Positions 1-9,056 of a stretch of 64,000 nt of DNA are shown in pieces (the stretch's first letter is position 1; every line of letters begins with the position of its first letter). The translations under genes were made by a program, and so were the position numbers. This DNA is from Agrobacterium tumefaciens. GTDB taxonomy: Bacteria > Pseudomonadota > Alphaproteobacteria > Rhizobiales > Rhizobiaceae. The notes under the pieces are model-generated. The model was not told the origin of the DNA and searched no databases. It was given only the letters and a program-made list of their open reading frames with translations. Location: contig NZ_JXQV01000009.1 in NCBI RefSeq assembly GCF_000834635.1, positions 558,001 through 622,000 on the forward strand, written 5' to 3'.

Positions 1-582
1 CGCAGCCTGATGACGGGCCGGACAGCGACCCCAGTCCTTGCCATGGAAAGTGCTGGCCCGGCACCGACGATTGCGCTCGAAACCAGCAGCTTCTCCGCAA
101 GCTCAGCCACCACCAGCACCGCCAGAAAGGGCATGGGCTCCGGCCTGCGCTTTCAGGGCCAGCCGGTCTTTGCAGATCACGACCAGAGCGGCACTGGCGA
201 AATCTGCACCACCTGCGGCAATGCCCATGCGCCAGACCCCTCCATGCTCAGGTCCAAAGATTTCAGCCTGCAGGAAGCATGGTCAGCCATCATCGCGGTC
301 GGCCTTCGCCCCTGCTCCGGCGCCATCATCGTCATGAGCTTCTCTATTCTGAACGGCCTGCTGCTGGGCGGCGTCCTCTCCGTGCTCGCCATGTCACTCG
401 GCACCGCCATCACCGTGTCCCTGCTGGCCTGCCTTGCCGTCAAGGTCAAGGACATCGCCGTCCACTTTGCCGGAACCGGCAGCCGCAAAGCCGCAGGCAT
501 CACCCACGCCATCGAAATCGCAGGCGCCGTCTTCGTGCTGTTGATGGGGCTCGGCTTGCTGGGGGCAGCGCTACAGGCGTGA
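1..582 (+). CDS. NicO-family nickel/cobalt efflux permease, C-terminal part
   Basis: The reading frame is open to the first base, so the 5' end lies outside the window. The visible part has a soluble stretch with His and Cys residues (HDQSGTGEICTTCGNAH), then hydrophobic segments that carry the GLRPCSGAI motif typical of NicO/RcnA-type Ni2+/Co2+ exporters, ending in a membrane helix (VFVLLMGLGLLGAAL). Known NicO proteins sit in the inner membrane and export Ni or Co. The substrate is inferred from the family only. The gene ends 16 bp from a convergent small gene. Confidence 0.8.
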   Translation, partial: RSLMTGRTATPVLAMESAGPAPTIALETSSFSASSATTSTARKGMGSGLRFQGQPVFADHDQSGTGEICTTCGNAHAPDPSMLRSKDFSLQEAWSAIIAVGLRPCSGAIIVMSFSILNGLLLGGVLSVLAMSLGTAITVSLLACLAVKVKDIAVHFAGTGSRKAAGITHAIEIAGAVFVLLMGLGLLGAALQA

Positions 583-598
583 GCCCCTAGCGCCAACC

Positions 599-805
599 TT
601 AACGATTGCGCCGCTGATAACGCGCCCGCAGCCAGAAAATCAGAAAAAACGCCAGAACCGCAACCGTATCGAAGGCGGCGGCGACCCAGACGGAATAGTG
701 TTCCGCCAGCCACAGCGTCACGGTGGGCATGATGTAGAACAGAAAGCCGAAGCCAAGGACGATGGCGACGGCGGCGAGTGCTGCGGATGTGCTTTTGCCG
801 TTCAT
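599..805 (-). CDS. small two-helix membrane protein, unknown function
   Basis: A 68-residue protein with two predicted membrane helices, about residues 7-30 (ALAAVAIVLGFGFLFYIMPT) and 40-60, and a basic C-terminal tail (RARYQRRNR). Its ATG overlaps the TGA of the upstream GNAT gene by the ATGA arrangement, so the two are probably translationally coupled. I do not recognise a family. Confidence 0.6.
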   Translation of the reverse strand: MNGKSTSAALAAVAIVLGFGFLFYIMPTVTLWLAEHYSVWVAAAFDTVAVLAFFLIFWLRARYQRRNR

Positions 806-1485
806 GCGGATAGCCCTGCCCTGATATCTTCCAGCTTGCGAATCTGCTGACCGTCAGGCCCGAAATTGTCAGGCGAAAGCCAGGTCTCGAATGCTTCGCG
901 CAGAAGCGGCCATTCAGCATCGATCATCGAGAACCACGCCGTATCGCGGTTGGCCCCTTTGGAAACCATGTGCTGGCGGAAGATGCCTTCGAACTGGAAG
1001 CCGTAACGCGCAGCCGTAGCCTTGGAGGCCTCGTTCTCATTGTGGCACTTCCACTCGTAGCGGCGGTACCCGAGATCATCGAACACATGGCGTGCCAAGA
1101 GGTAATGCGCCTCGGTGGACAACGGCGAACGCTTCATTGCCGCACCATGGGCAACGGAGCCAACTTCCACCACGCCATATTTCGGCTCGGGACGCATATA
1201 GCTCGCCATGCCGACAACCTTACCGGTGGCGTTTTCGATAAAGGTGAAGGTCACCCAGCCGTAACCGGCCTGTGCGGCATCCAGCCAGTCGCCAAAGGCG
1301 GCGGCATCTGCAAAGCTGTCCTGCGGGAAATACTTCAGAAGATCATTGGTACCCGCGCCACCCAGCGCATCCCAAAGTCTGTCTAGATGCTGCGTCCGGT
1401 CGTACGGTGCCGCGGTTACGAAACGGCCCTTGAGCAGCACCGGCTTTGGTGGCGGACATCCTTTGAACTGGGCTAGATCGCGCAT
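802..1485 (-). CDS. GNAT-family (RimJ/RimL-like) N-acetyltransferase
   Basis: A protein of about 227 residues of the GNAT fold, RimJ/RimL type, which moves an acetyl group from acetyl-CoA to an amine. Family features include the central strand region (GVVEVGSVAHG) and the late segment NENEASKATAARYGFQFEGIF, where the family places its acetyl-CoA contacts. An in-frame ATG at 1503 is possible. I prefer 1485 because GGGGAG lies just upstream of it. The substrate cannot be read from sequence. It is the first gene of a two-gene unit with the small membrane protein. Confidence 0.8.
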   Translation of the reverse strand: MRDLAQFKGCPPPKPVLLKGRFVTAAPYDRTQHLDRLWDALGGAGTNDLLKYFPQDSFADAAAFGDWLDAAQAGYGWVTFTFIENATGKVVGMASYMRPEPKYGVVEVGSVAHGAAMKRSPLSTEAHYLLARHVFDDLGYRRYEWKCHNENEASKATAARYGFQFEGIFRQHMVSKGANRDTAWFSMIDAEWPLLREAFETWLSPDNFGPDGQQIRKLEDIRAGLSA

Positions 1486-1573
1486 TCTGCTCCCCCGTAA
1501 CATGACGGGAGAGACTTATGGCAGGCCGCGGGCAAAGACAACAGGCGATTGGCGCCTCCGCCCGCACACGGCA

Positions 1574-2275
1574 TCATACCTTGGCGGCAGAAACCGTCGC
1601 TTCGATATGCTCCACCAGCGCATCCGGCAAGCCGAGACGACCGGCGAGAAGGTCGAGATAGCCGCGCTCGGCCCGGCTGTCCGGCTCGATGGTCAGGCGA
1701 GACGCCGTATAGATCTCCACTTTTTGCTCTTCAGTCTGGGCCGCCGCCACCAGTGCGTCTATATCGAGCGGATCGGAGAGTTCCTTTTCAATGAAGGCTT
1801 CGGCCTCACGATCCAGCTCGGAAACCTGAAGCTTTTCCATGATGCGGGCGCGTTCCGCCGCATCGATATGGCCGTCAGCCTTGGCAGCGGCAATCATGGC
1901 CTGCACCAGTGTTAGCGCGAAATTGTTGGAAAGCGTCGATGATTGCGGGTGGAAGGGCGAATCGACCGGTGGCGGCAAAAGCTCCTGGGTCGGCTGCGGC
2001 TGCGGCACAGATTTCGGCGCCTGGCCGGACTGGTAATTCTTGTAGGCGAGATAACCAAGCCCCGCGATGGCGGCGATGCCACCAACGGCTGCGGCATTGC
2101 CAGCCAGCTTGCGTCCGGTCTTGGTACCGAAAAGCGCGGCAGCAATGGCGCCGGCTTTCATCGGATTGTTCTTCGCGATTTGCGTGGCCTGTCCGGCCCG
2201 GTCCCGCACACTTCCCGACAGGCCCGGTACGTTGGAGCCCAAAAACTGGTCTAGAAGCTTCTTCGCATCGAACAT
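1574..2275 (-). CDS. DUF533 / YebE-like membrane protein with TerB-like domain
   Basis: A 233-residue protein. Residues about 40-80 form a hydrophobic Ala/Gly-rich stretch (AVGGIAAIAGLGYLAYK), followed by a Pro/Gln-rich linker and a helical C-terminal domain (about 110-230) with the acidic segment AAKADGHIDAAERARIMEKL that is typical of TerB/DUF533 proteins. Family members such as E. coli YebE are envelope-associated and have no defined biochemical role. AGGAGA precedes the ATG at good spacing. It is probably a single-gene unit, upstream of and unrelated to the GNAT pair. Confidence 0.8.
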   Translation of the reverse strand: MFDAKKLLDQFLGSNVPGLSGSVRDRAGQATQIAKNNPMKAGAIAAALFGTKTGRKLAGNAAAVGGIAAIAGLGYLAYKNYQSGQAPKSVPQPQPTQELLPPPVDSPFHPQSSTLSNNFALTLVQAMIAAAKADGHIDAAERARIMEKLQVSELDREAEAFIEKELSDPLDIDALVAAAQTEEQKVEIYTASRLTIEPDSRAERGYLDLLAGRLGLPDALVEHIEATVSAAKV

Positions 2276-2344
2276 TCAAATCTCCTGCTGGGTTTAATAT
2301 CAACAGGAGATAGGAAGTGCGAAGCGGAAAACAAATGGCCGCAC

Positions 2345-2364
2345 CGTTCACGCCGTCGTGAACG
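2345..2364 (-). terminator. hairpin downstream of eda
   Basis: A perfect 8-bp inverted repeat (CGTTCACG / CGTGAACG) with a 4-nt loop lies 8 bp past the eda stop codon. On the minus strand it is followed, after a gap, by a short T-rich run. It is a weak candidate terminator. Confidence 0.45.
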
Positions 2365-2371
2365 AAATGCT

Positions 2372-3010
2372 TCAGCCGCGAAGGGCGAAAGCCTCAGCCG
2401 CCAGCTTGGTGATGCCATCCCAGTCACCCGCCGCAATCATTTCCTTCGGCGCAACCCAGGAACCGCCAACGCAGATGACGTTTGGCAGCGATAGATAATC
2501 CTTGGCGTTTTTCAGCGAGATGCTGCCCGTGGGGCAGAACTTGATATCGGCCAGCGGAGAAGACAGCGCCTTCAGGTAAGGCGCGCCACCGGCCTGTTCG
2601 GCGGGGAAGAATTTCAGAACCTTGTAGCCCTTGTCACGCAGATGCATGACTTCGCTGGCCGTTGCCGCACCCGGCAGCAGCGGAACCTTGGAACCCTTGG
2701 CCGCTTCCAGAACGCTCTTGTTGACGCCGGGGCTGACGATGAAGGTCGAGCCAGCCTTCACGGCGGCATCGAAATCCTTGGAATTGAGAATGGTGCCCGC
2801 GCCCACATTGGCGCCTTCCACTTCATCGGCAACAGCGCGGATGGCGTCCAGTGCTGCCGGTGTGCGCATGGTGATTTCGATGGCGCGCAGGCCACCCGCC
2901 ACCAGTGCGCGGGCCAGCGGCACCGCAGAGGCTGCATCTTCCACAATGAGAACAGGCACGACAGGCTGAAGTTGCAGGATGGAAATCAGCTTTTCAGAAT
3001 CCTGGGCCAT
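2372..3010 (-). CDS. eda: 2-dehydro-3-deoxy-phosphogluconate (KDPG) aldolase
   Basis: A 212-residue class I aldolase that splits KDPG into pyruvate and glyceraldehyde 3-phosphate in the cytosolic Entner-Doudoroff pathway. The family signatures are the AIEITMRTPAAL segment with the catalytic Glu, and KVLKFFPAEQAGG with the Schiff-base Lys. Length matches E. coli Eda. GAGGAG precedes the ATG. Just upstream of the SD (3025-3040) is a tight direct repeat ATTGAAT-CG-ATTGAAT that could bind a regulator; this is inference. It is divergent from the CYTH gene. Confidence 0.95.
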   Translation of the reverse strand: MAQDSEKLISILQLQPVVPVLIVEDAASAVPLARALVAGGLRAIEITMRTPAALDAIRAVADEVEGANVGAGTILNSKDFDAAVKAGSTFIVSPGVNKSVLEAAKGSKVPLLPGAATASEVMHLRDKGYKVLKFFPAEQAGGAPYLKALSSPLADIKFCPTGSISLKNAKDYLSLPNVICVGGSWVAPKEMIAAGDWDGITKLAAEAFALRG

Positions 3011-3159
3011 GTCGGTGTCTCCTCATTGAATCGATTGAATTGGGGTCTAATTACCGCGCCGAACGGCGAGTGTCGAGGCAAAATGAAATATTTCGATTTG
3101 ATAACTGTTTCATGACGCAAGCTTGCGCTACGGTGCCGCAAAACTGGACAGGTTGTTGA

Positions 3160-3648
3160 ATGGCCAAAGAAATCGAACGCAAGTATCTGGTAACGGATGA
3201 GAGCTGGCGAGAGGAAATCGCGTCACGCACGCGCTTTCGACAAGGCTATATCGCCTCATTGGAAGACCGCTCGGTGCGCGTGCGCATCATGGGTGATGAA
3301 GCGGCAAAGCTCACCATCAAGGTCGGCACCGGCGCTCTGATCCGCGACGAATATGAATATGACATTCCCGTGGCCGACGCCGAGGAGCTGCTGAAATCCG
3401 TGCCCGGCTTCATCCTGGAAAAAATTCGCTACACGGTGGAGCATGAAGGCTTCACCTGGGAAATCGATGTGTTCGATGGCCTTTATCGCGGCCTCATCGT
3501 GGCGGAGGTGGAACTGCGCTCCGAAGCCGACCAGCCCGCTCTGCCCGCATGGGTCGGCCCTGAGGTCACCGGCGACCGACGCTTTTCAAACCAGCAACTG
3601 GCAACGGACGATCTCAGCACAGAGTTGAGCGATGTCATCAAGGATTGA
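3160..3648 (+). CDS. CYTH-domain protein, probable inorganic triphosphatase
   Basis: A 162-residue single-domain CYTH protein. The N-terminal ExExK signature (EIERKYLV, residues 4-11) and alternating acidic and basic strands (VRVRIMGD, AAKLTIKVG) line the tunnel of this fold. Family members hydrolyse triphosphate or related phosphates with a divalent metal. Length is that of the short bacterial CYTH form (ygiF-like without CHAD). The 3' end overlaps the CHAD gene by 17 bp, so the two halves that are fused in E. coli YgiF are here separate, coupled genes. Confidence 0.85.
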   Translation: MAKEIERKYLVTDESWREEIASRTRFRQGYIASLEDRSVRVRIMGDEAAKLTIKVGTGALIRDEYEYDIPVADAEELLKSVPGFILEKIRYTVEHEGFTWEIDVFDGLYRGLIVAEVELRSEADQPALPAWVGPEVTGDRRFSNQQLATDDLSTELSDVIKD

Positions 3649-4552
3649 TCCGTCAAAACCCCTCAACAATGAAATCCGACGCATCGGCACCCGGCTGATC
3701 GATGAGGCCATGGAAGCGCTCTCGCAGCAGCCCGATGGGCCTCATGCCGCCGTGCATGCAGCGCGCAAGAAATTCAAACGCCTTCGCGGCCTTTACCGCT
3801 TCGTGCAAAGCGCCGAGCCGAAATTCCGCAGCGAGGAAAACAGGCGTTTTGGCGATATTGCCCGCACCCTCTCAAAAGCCCGCGACGCCGCCGCCTTGGT
3901 GGAAACGGTCGAATATCTGCAAGGTTTCGACCAGTCGGAAGCCGAGCGCCACGCGCTCACCTCAGCCCATGACGCCCTGACCAAGCGGCGCGATGCGATG
4001 ACCAACGAGGATGGCGATCTTGCGACCCGCATCGAGGCGGCCTTGACCGAGTGCGAAAAGGGCAAGCATTCGCTTGAGCAGCTGTCGCTGCCCAGCGGGG
4101 CCAGGATGACCGCAAAGCTCATCAGGAAAACATGGAGCAAGCAACGCAAGCGGGCGCTGGATGCTCTCAACCGCTGCCATGGCAGGCACGGGCACGACAT
4201 TCATGACGAGGACTTCCACGATCTGCGCAAAAGCGGTCAGGTCTATTGGATGCACTTGGCCCTGTTGCGAAAGCTCTGGCCATCGGCCATGCGCGCCAAG
4301 AAGATCGAGGCCAAACATCTGGTCGATCTCTTGGGCCACGAGCATGACCTCTCCGTGCTGAAAGCCTTTGTCGAGCATGAACCGGAGCAGTTCGAGAGCG
4401 AAAACACACGCGCCGCACTGCTTGAAACCGTCACCCACCGCCAGCAGACCCTGCGGGCCGAGTGCCTCGATCTGGCCGACCACGTCTTTGCAGAATCCGC
4501 CAAATCCGAAAGCGGCATCATCTGGCTTCTGTGGGAACAGGCTGCGCGGTAG
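3632..4552 (+). CDS. CHAD-domain protein
   Basis: A 306-residue all-helical protein with the conserved His/Lys/Arg positions of the CHAD domain: HAAVHAARKKFKRLRGLYRF near the N terminus, HDIHDEDFHDLRKSG mid-protein and LVDLLGHEHDLSVL late. CHAD proteins bind inorganic polyphosphate through these basic faces. The start ATG lies inside the CYTH gene, so the pair is almost certainly co-translated. A role in polyphosphate or triphosphate handling is inferred from the pairing. Confidence 0.85.
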   Translation: MSSRIDPSKPLNNEIRRIGTRLIDEAMEALSQQPDGPHAAVHAARKKFKRLRGLYRFVQSAEPKFRSEENRRFGDIARTLSKARDAAALVETVEYLQGFDQSEAERHALTSAHDALTKRRDAMTNEDGDLATRIEAALTECEKGKHSLEQLSLPSGARMTAKLIRKTWSKQRKRALDALNRCHGRHGHDIHDEDFHDLRKSGQVYWMHLALLRKLWPSAMRAKKIEAKHLVDLLGHEHDLSVLKAFVEHEPEQFESENTRAALLETVTHRQQTLRAECLDLADHVFAESAKSESGIIWLLWEQAAR

Positions 4553-4654
4553 CACTTCCAGCCATGTTTTGACAAAATTCAAAACTTCGCCGCAAGGCAG
4601 ACCATGCGCGAAATATGATTGCGCAAAGCCGCATCTGGCTGTATTTCAGCCGCC

Positions 4655-5611
4655 ATGACCGACACTTCGACCCTATCCAGCCCGCAAGCCGCGCAGCCAG
4701 CAGCGGCTGATTTTCTCGTGGCAGCGCTTTATCATTTTGCCCGCTTTCCGCGGTTTGAAAGCGTGCGCGAGCCGCTGTTTACGCTGTGCCAGGAAAATGG
4801 CGTCAAGGGCACGCTGCTTCTGGCCGCCGAAGGCATCAATGGCACCATTGCCGGAACGGATGCGGGCATCGCCAAAGTGCTTGGCTACCTGCGCGCCCAG
4901 CCGGAATTTGCGGGCCTTGAGCACAAGGAAAGCCGCGCTTCCAAAATGCCTTTCGTGCGCATGAAGGTGAAGCTGAAGCAGGAAATCGTCACCATGGGCG
5001 TACCGGATATCGATCCGAACCAGATCGTTGGCACCTATGTCGATCCGAAAGACTGGAACGCGCTGATATCAGACCCGGATACGATCCTCATCGATACCCG
5101 CAATGATTATGAAACCGCCATCGGCATCTTCAAGGGCGCGGTCGATCCGCAGACCAAGACGTTCCGCGAGTTCCCCGGCTGGGTGAAGGACAATCCCGGC
5201 CTGCACAACAAGCCGAAGATCGCCATGTATTGCACCGGGGGCATTCGCTGCGAAAAGGCCACGGCCTTCATGAAGGATCAGGGCTTTGACGAGGTGTATC
5301 ACCTTAAGGGCGGCATCCTGAAATATCTTGAGGAAGTACCGCAGGAAGAGAGCCTGTGGGAAGGCGCCTGCTTCGTGTTCGACGAGCGCGTTTCTGTGGT
5401 TCACGGTCTGGCCGAAGGCGACCACAAGCTATGCCACGCCTGCCGCAACCCCATCACGCCGGAAGTTCGCCTCTCTCCGAAGTTCGAGGAAGGCGTGTCC
5501 TGCCCAAGCTGCTACGACGACCGCTCGGAAGAAGACCGCGAACGCTTCCGCAACCGTCAGCGCCAGATTGATCTGGCAAAACAGCGTGGCGAGAAGCATA
5601 TCGGCCGGTAG
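4655..5611 (+). CDS. trhO: tRNA uridine(34) hydroxylase, rhodanese-fold (UPF0176)
   Basis: A 318-residue protein. The N-terminal ferredoxin-like domain (EGINGTIAG) is followed by a rhodanese domain with the active-site loop CTGGIRCEK, and a Cys-rich tail (CHACRNPI ... CPSCYD) that probably binds zinc. TrhO (YceA) hydroxylates U34 of tRNA as the first step to 5-methoxyuridine derivatives. A longer frame opens at a TTG (4619), but the ATG at 4655 matches the usual family N terminus. The gene is convergent with the GGDEF-EAL gene across a palindromic repeat. Confidence 0.9.
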   Translation: MTDTSTLSSPQAAQPAAADFLVAALYHFARFPRFESVREPLFTLCQENGVKGTLLLAAEGINGTIAGTDAGIAKVLGYLRAQPEFAGLEHKESRASKMPFVRMKVKLKQEIVTMGVPDIDPNQIVGTYVDPKDWNALISDPDTILIDTRNDYETAIGIFKGAVDPQTKTFREFPGWVKDNPGLHNKPKIAMYCTGGIRCEKATAFMKDQGFDEVYHLKGGILKYLEEVPQEESLWEGACFVFDERVSVVHGLAEGDHKLCHACRNPITPEVRLSPKFEEGVSCPSCYDDRSEEDRERFRNRQRQIDLAKQRGEKHIGR

Positions 5612-5711
5612 GAATGGGCATTGGCTAGATGGTGCTGAGCCTATAGGCGCGCGCAGCACTAGATGGACTCCCAGCCCCTTATCGATCTCACCGCCGTCTC
5701 TACCCTATCCG

Positions 5712-5797
5712 CCGTCATCCTCGGGCTTGACCCGAGGATCTAACCACGTTCAATGTCGGGGTTCGTTAGATCCTCGGGTCAAGCCCGAGGATGACGG
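5712..5797. repeat. nested intergenic palindrome, copy 1 (RIME-like)
   Basis: Two 33-bp arms (5712-5744 and 5765-5797) are exact reverse complements around a 20-nt centre. Each arm also folds on itself (CCTCGGG-CTTGA-CCCGAGG). The element lies between the convergent trhO and GGDEF-EAL genes. Structure and sequence resemble the dispersed intergenic palindromes of rhizobia and relatives. A second copy is at 12209-12292. Confidence 0.9.
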
Positions 5798-5863
5798 TCG
5801 AGAGGATGGCGAGGGTCGAGAGCGTGGATAAGTTGCGCCGTGCCAAGCCTTAGCCCCAAAACC

Positions 5864-8056
5864 TCACGAAACCTTGCGTTGCCGCACAGGTGCATCCTGC
5901 TCGGTCAGCAGGGTCAGAATCTGTTCCGGCTGCACCGGCTTTGAAAACAGATAGCCCTGCAACTCATCGCAGCCACACAATTGCAGGATCGATGCCTGGT
6001 CTTCCGTTTCAATGCCCTCAGCTGTCACGGGAATGCCGAGTGAGCGGGCAAGGGCAACGGTGGCGGTCAGCATTTCAAGCGAGCGCCCGCCCTCATCCAG
6101 CGCATCAACCAGCGACTTGTCGATTTTCATGCGGTTGAAACCGAACTGGCGCAGATAGCCGATGCTGGCAAAGCCGGAGCCGAAATCATCAAGGGCGATG
6201 CTGACGCCGATCTGCTTCAGCTTGTCGATGGCCGTACTTGCCCGCTCGGGATGGCGGATAAAGTAGCCTTCCGTCATTTCCAGCATGACCCGCGATGGGG
6301 AAATGCCGTTCTCCACCAAAATCGACTGGACCTGGCTGGCAAACATCGGATTTCTGAATTGCACCGGCGAGACGTTAACGGCAAGCTTGACCTGCGGCCA
6401 TGCAACCGCCTCCTTGGAGGCCTTGCGCAGAACGGAGAGGCCGAGCTGGTCGATCATGCCGCTGCTTTCCGCCGCCGCAATGAAGATATCGGGCGATACC
6501 GGACCGTAGCCGGCGCGGTTCCACCGGGCCAAAGCTTCGACGCCGGTGATGCGGCGGGTCAGCGTGTTGACGACCGGCTGGAACACGACCTTGATCTCGT
6601 CATGCTCGATGGCATATTTCAGATCGGCCTCAAGCTGGTTTTTCTCCTCGCGTCGCGTATCCATATTGGCCTCATAGGCCACATAGCGCCCGCGTCCGTT
6701 CTCCTTGGCCTCATACATGGCCATATCGGCCCGGCGCAGAAGCTCCTCCCCGTCAATATCCCCGCCCCGCGCCACGGCCATGCCGATGCTGCAACCGATG
6801 GCCGCAACCTTGTCACCAATCATGAACGGTTCGGAAAACAGCGTCAGAAGATCATCGCAGAGGTGGCGGGCCAGCACGCGGGCATCGGGGCCCTGCAAGG
6901 CGATGGCAAATTCATCTCCGCCCAGCCGCGCCAGAAGCGCCCGCTCCGAGACCAGAACCTGCAACGCCGCCGAGACCCCCTTGATGAGAAGGTCGCCCGC
7001 GCCATGCCCGAAGGAATCGTTGATTTCCTTGAAACCATCAAGATCGAGATAGATCAGCTTGACGTAGGAATTGTCCTGAGCTGAACGCTCAAGCTGCCGC
7101 TTCAAGCCAAGAAAGAAGCCGAGGCGGTTGTTCAGCCCGGTCAGCCTGTCTCGCAGCAGCTCCTGCCGCGCAGCGGTTTCATCACTCTTCAGCTTTTTCA
7201 GGGCGGCGTAGCCGATGCCCAGCAGCGCCATGAAAAACAGGAGGGTAATGGCAACAGCAGTCAGCACCCGGGGCCGCACCTCATAAAAGCTGAGATCTCC
7301 CGGCATCCGAGACTGCCATGTGAGAACGCCCAGTATATTGCCGAAGGGATCGGGCACCGGAACCTGATAGGCCGCTTTCGCATCACCCGGTTGCAATGAC
7401 AGGCCTTCGACGACATAGGTTTCGGCAAGCTTCTCCACTTTGGCAGGGGTCAGATGACGGGCAAAGATGAGATAGCTGTGCCTGGCGACCGGCGCATCGA
7501 CGACCCCGGCCTTGGTTCGCACCAGCGCAACGCCGACGGCTGCTATGCCATCTCTGGTTTTCAGAAATGCCGTGGTTTCCGGTATCTCACCTGGGGGAAC
7601 GGCACGCACCATATCGATCATGCTGGACAGGCTGGAGCCGAAATAGCCCGGTATGGACCAGTAAGCGGGATCCCCGTTGTTGTAAGCCATCAGGACCCGC
7701 TGATCGTTATCGATCAGCACCGCCGTGTCGAACAAGTCGCTGTTGCGGGTCATATCCCCGTAATTGGCGATGATCCAGCTGGCGCCATCGGTGGAATAGA
7801 CCGCTCGGGCGGCATCGTCCCAGGCTGCATAATCGTTGAGCGTCGCGCCCAGTTGCTGGCGGAAAGTGGTGAGCGCCCCGGTTATCGTCTCCAGAGACCG
7901 CTGCTCGTCCAGCACGTTCGTGTTGCGCGTGACATTATCAAGCGCCGAAAGAATGAGTGCCGTTACGATGATGACGACAAGCGCAAAGGCAGAAAGAACT
8001 CCAGCAACTGCCGTTCTTCGACCGACCGACAATGCTCTGGAAATCTCATGCGACAT
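5864..8056 (-). CDS. CHASE4-type sensor with GGDEF and EAL domains (c-di-GMP turnover)
   Basis: A 730-residue inner-membrane protein. Helices at about 15-37 and 255-278 bracket a periplasmic CHASE4-like domain (ITGALTTFRQQLGATLNDYAAWDD region). The GGDEF motif is intact at residues 379-383 and the EAL motif at 507-509, with the later DDFGSGF loop present. Both diguanylate cyclase and phosphodiesterase activities are therefore possible. The RxxD inhibitory site expected nine to six residues before GGDEF is absent (SERA there). It is a single gene; the ligand sensed is unknown. Confidence 0.92.
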   Translation of the reverse strand: MSHEISRALSVGRRTAVAGVLSAFALVVIIVTALILSALDNVTRNTNVLDEQRSLETITGALTTFRQQLGATLNDYAAWDDAARAVYSTDGASWIIANYGDMTRNSDLFDTAVLIDNDQRVLMAYNNGDPAYWSIPGYFGSSLSSMIDMVRAVPPGEIPETTAFLKTRDGIAAVGVALVRTKAGVVDAPVARHSYLIFARHLTPAKVEKLAETYVVEGLSLQPGDAKAAYQVPVPDPFGNILGVLTWQSRMPGDLSFYEVRPRVLTAVAITLLFFMALLGIGYAALKKLKSDETAARQELLRDRLTGLNNRLGFFLGLKRQLERSAQDNSYVKLIYLDLDGFKEINDSFGHGAGDLLIKGVSAALQVLVSERALLARLGGDEFAIALQGPDARVLARHLCDDLLTLFSEPFMIGDKVAAIGCSIGMAVARGGDIDGEELLRRADMAMYEAKENGRGRYVAYEANMDTRREEKNQLEADLKYAIEHDEIKVVFQPVVNTLTRRITGVEALARWNRAGYGPVSPDIFIAAAESSGMIDQLGLSVLRKASKEAVAWPQVKLAVNVSPVQFRNPMFASQVQSILVENGISPSRVMLEMTEGYFIRHPERASTAIDKLKQIGVSIALDDFGSGFASIGYLRQFGFNRMKIDKSLVDALDEGGRSLEMLTATVALARSLGIPVTAEGIETEDQASILQLCGCDELQGYLFSKPVQPEQILTLLTEQDAPVRQRKVS

Positions 8057-8188
8057 GCAGCAGTATCTTTTCCCACGGAATACTGCATCCTCCGCGTGAA
8101 ATCTTCAAAACCCATTAAGATTATCGGGACGATCGCCATCTATTTTCCCCCAACGGCAACGACGGTCACTTTAGGGCTAACAAGACGT

Positions 8189-8220
8189 AAAAAAGCCTCC
8201 CCCAGCGAGCTGGGAGAGGC
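8189..8220 (-). terminator. rho-independent terminator of metNIQ
   Basis: A GCCTC-C-CCCAG / CTGGG-A-GAGGC hairpin with a CGAG loop is followed on the minus strand by six T residues. It lies 24 bp after the metQ stop codon, making it a textbook intrinsic terminator. Confidence 0.9.
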
Positions 8221-8243
8221 CGTCAACATTGACGAAAATCAGT

Positions 8244-9020
8244 TTACCAGGCGGGGACGACCGCACCCTTGAAGGTTTCCAGAACGAAGGCCTTCACTTC
8301 CGGATTGTGGTAGGATTCCAACAGCGTCTTCACCCATGGCGCATCCTTGTCGGCTGCACGAACGGCGATGACGTTGATGTAGGGAGCCTTCTCGCCTTCT
8401 TTGGCAATCGGGTCCTTGGATGGGTCAAGACCGGCTTCCAGCGCGTAATTGGTGTTGATGACGGCGGCATCGACATCGTCAAGCGAGCGCGGCAGCTGGG
8501 CTGCATCCAGTTCGGCAAAGGTGAAGTTCTTCGGGTTTTCCGTCACATCGGCAGGACCGATCTTCAGGCCCTTGGCTGCATCCACCTTGATCAGGCCCTT
8601 ATCGGCGAGGATCAGCAGAGCGCGGCCGCCATTGGTCGGATCGTTCGGAATGGCAATGCTTGCGCCTTCCTTCAACTCCTCAAGAGCCTTCACTTTCTTG
8701 GAATAAATCCCCATCGGGAAGTTGACCGACTGGCCGACGCTGACCAGATCGAACTTGCGATCAGCGACCTGATTGTCGAGATAAGGCTGGTGCTGGAAGG
8801 AATTAGCCTGCAATTCCCCGTCATTCAGCGCCTGGTTGGGAACGACATAATCGGAAAATTCCAGAACCTCGATATCCAGACCCTTCTTGGCAGCGATATC
8901 CTTCACCTTCTCGAAGATCTGCGCGTGCGGTCCGGGTGTAACGCCAACCTTGATGCTTTCGGCAAGCGCGCTGCCTGCAAAAAGTGCGGCCAGCGATGCG
9001 GCAATGATGAGTTTTTTCAC
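8244..9020 (-). CDS. metQ: methionine ABC transporter, substrate-binding protein
   Basis: A 258-residue periplasmic binding protein of the NlpA/MetQ family. The signal peptide is residues 1-20 (MKKLIIAASLAALFAGSALA) and has no lipobox Cys, so it is probably cleaved by signal peptidase I rather than lipidated, unlike E. coli MetQ. The mature start ESIKVGVTPGPHAQIFE and the YLDNQ and NTNYALEAGL segments are characteristic. It delivers D- or L-methionine to MetNI. It is last in metN-metI-metQ, 36 bp after metI. Confidence 0.92.
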   Translation of the reverse strand: MKKLIIAASLAALFAGSALAESIKVGVTPGPHAQIFEKVKDIAAKKGLDIEVLEFSDYVVPNQALNDGELQANSFQHQPYLDNQVADRKFDLVSVGQSVNFPMGIYSKKVKALEELKEGASIAIPNDPTNGGRALLILADKGLIKVDAAKGLKIGPADVTENPKNFTFAELDAAQLPRSLDDVDAAVINTNYALEAGLDPSKDPIAKEGEKAPYINVIAVRAADKDAPWVKTLLESYHNPEVKAFVLETFKGAVVPAW

Positions 9021-9056
9021 GGGGGGTACTCCTTGAGTTTTAAGTCTTGTCTGTAA

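Noticed and set aside
5328..5831. Plus-strand frame over the end of trhO and the first palindrome
   Set aside because: Out of frame with trhO and ends in translated palindrome (LDPRVKPEDDG).
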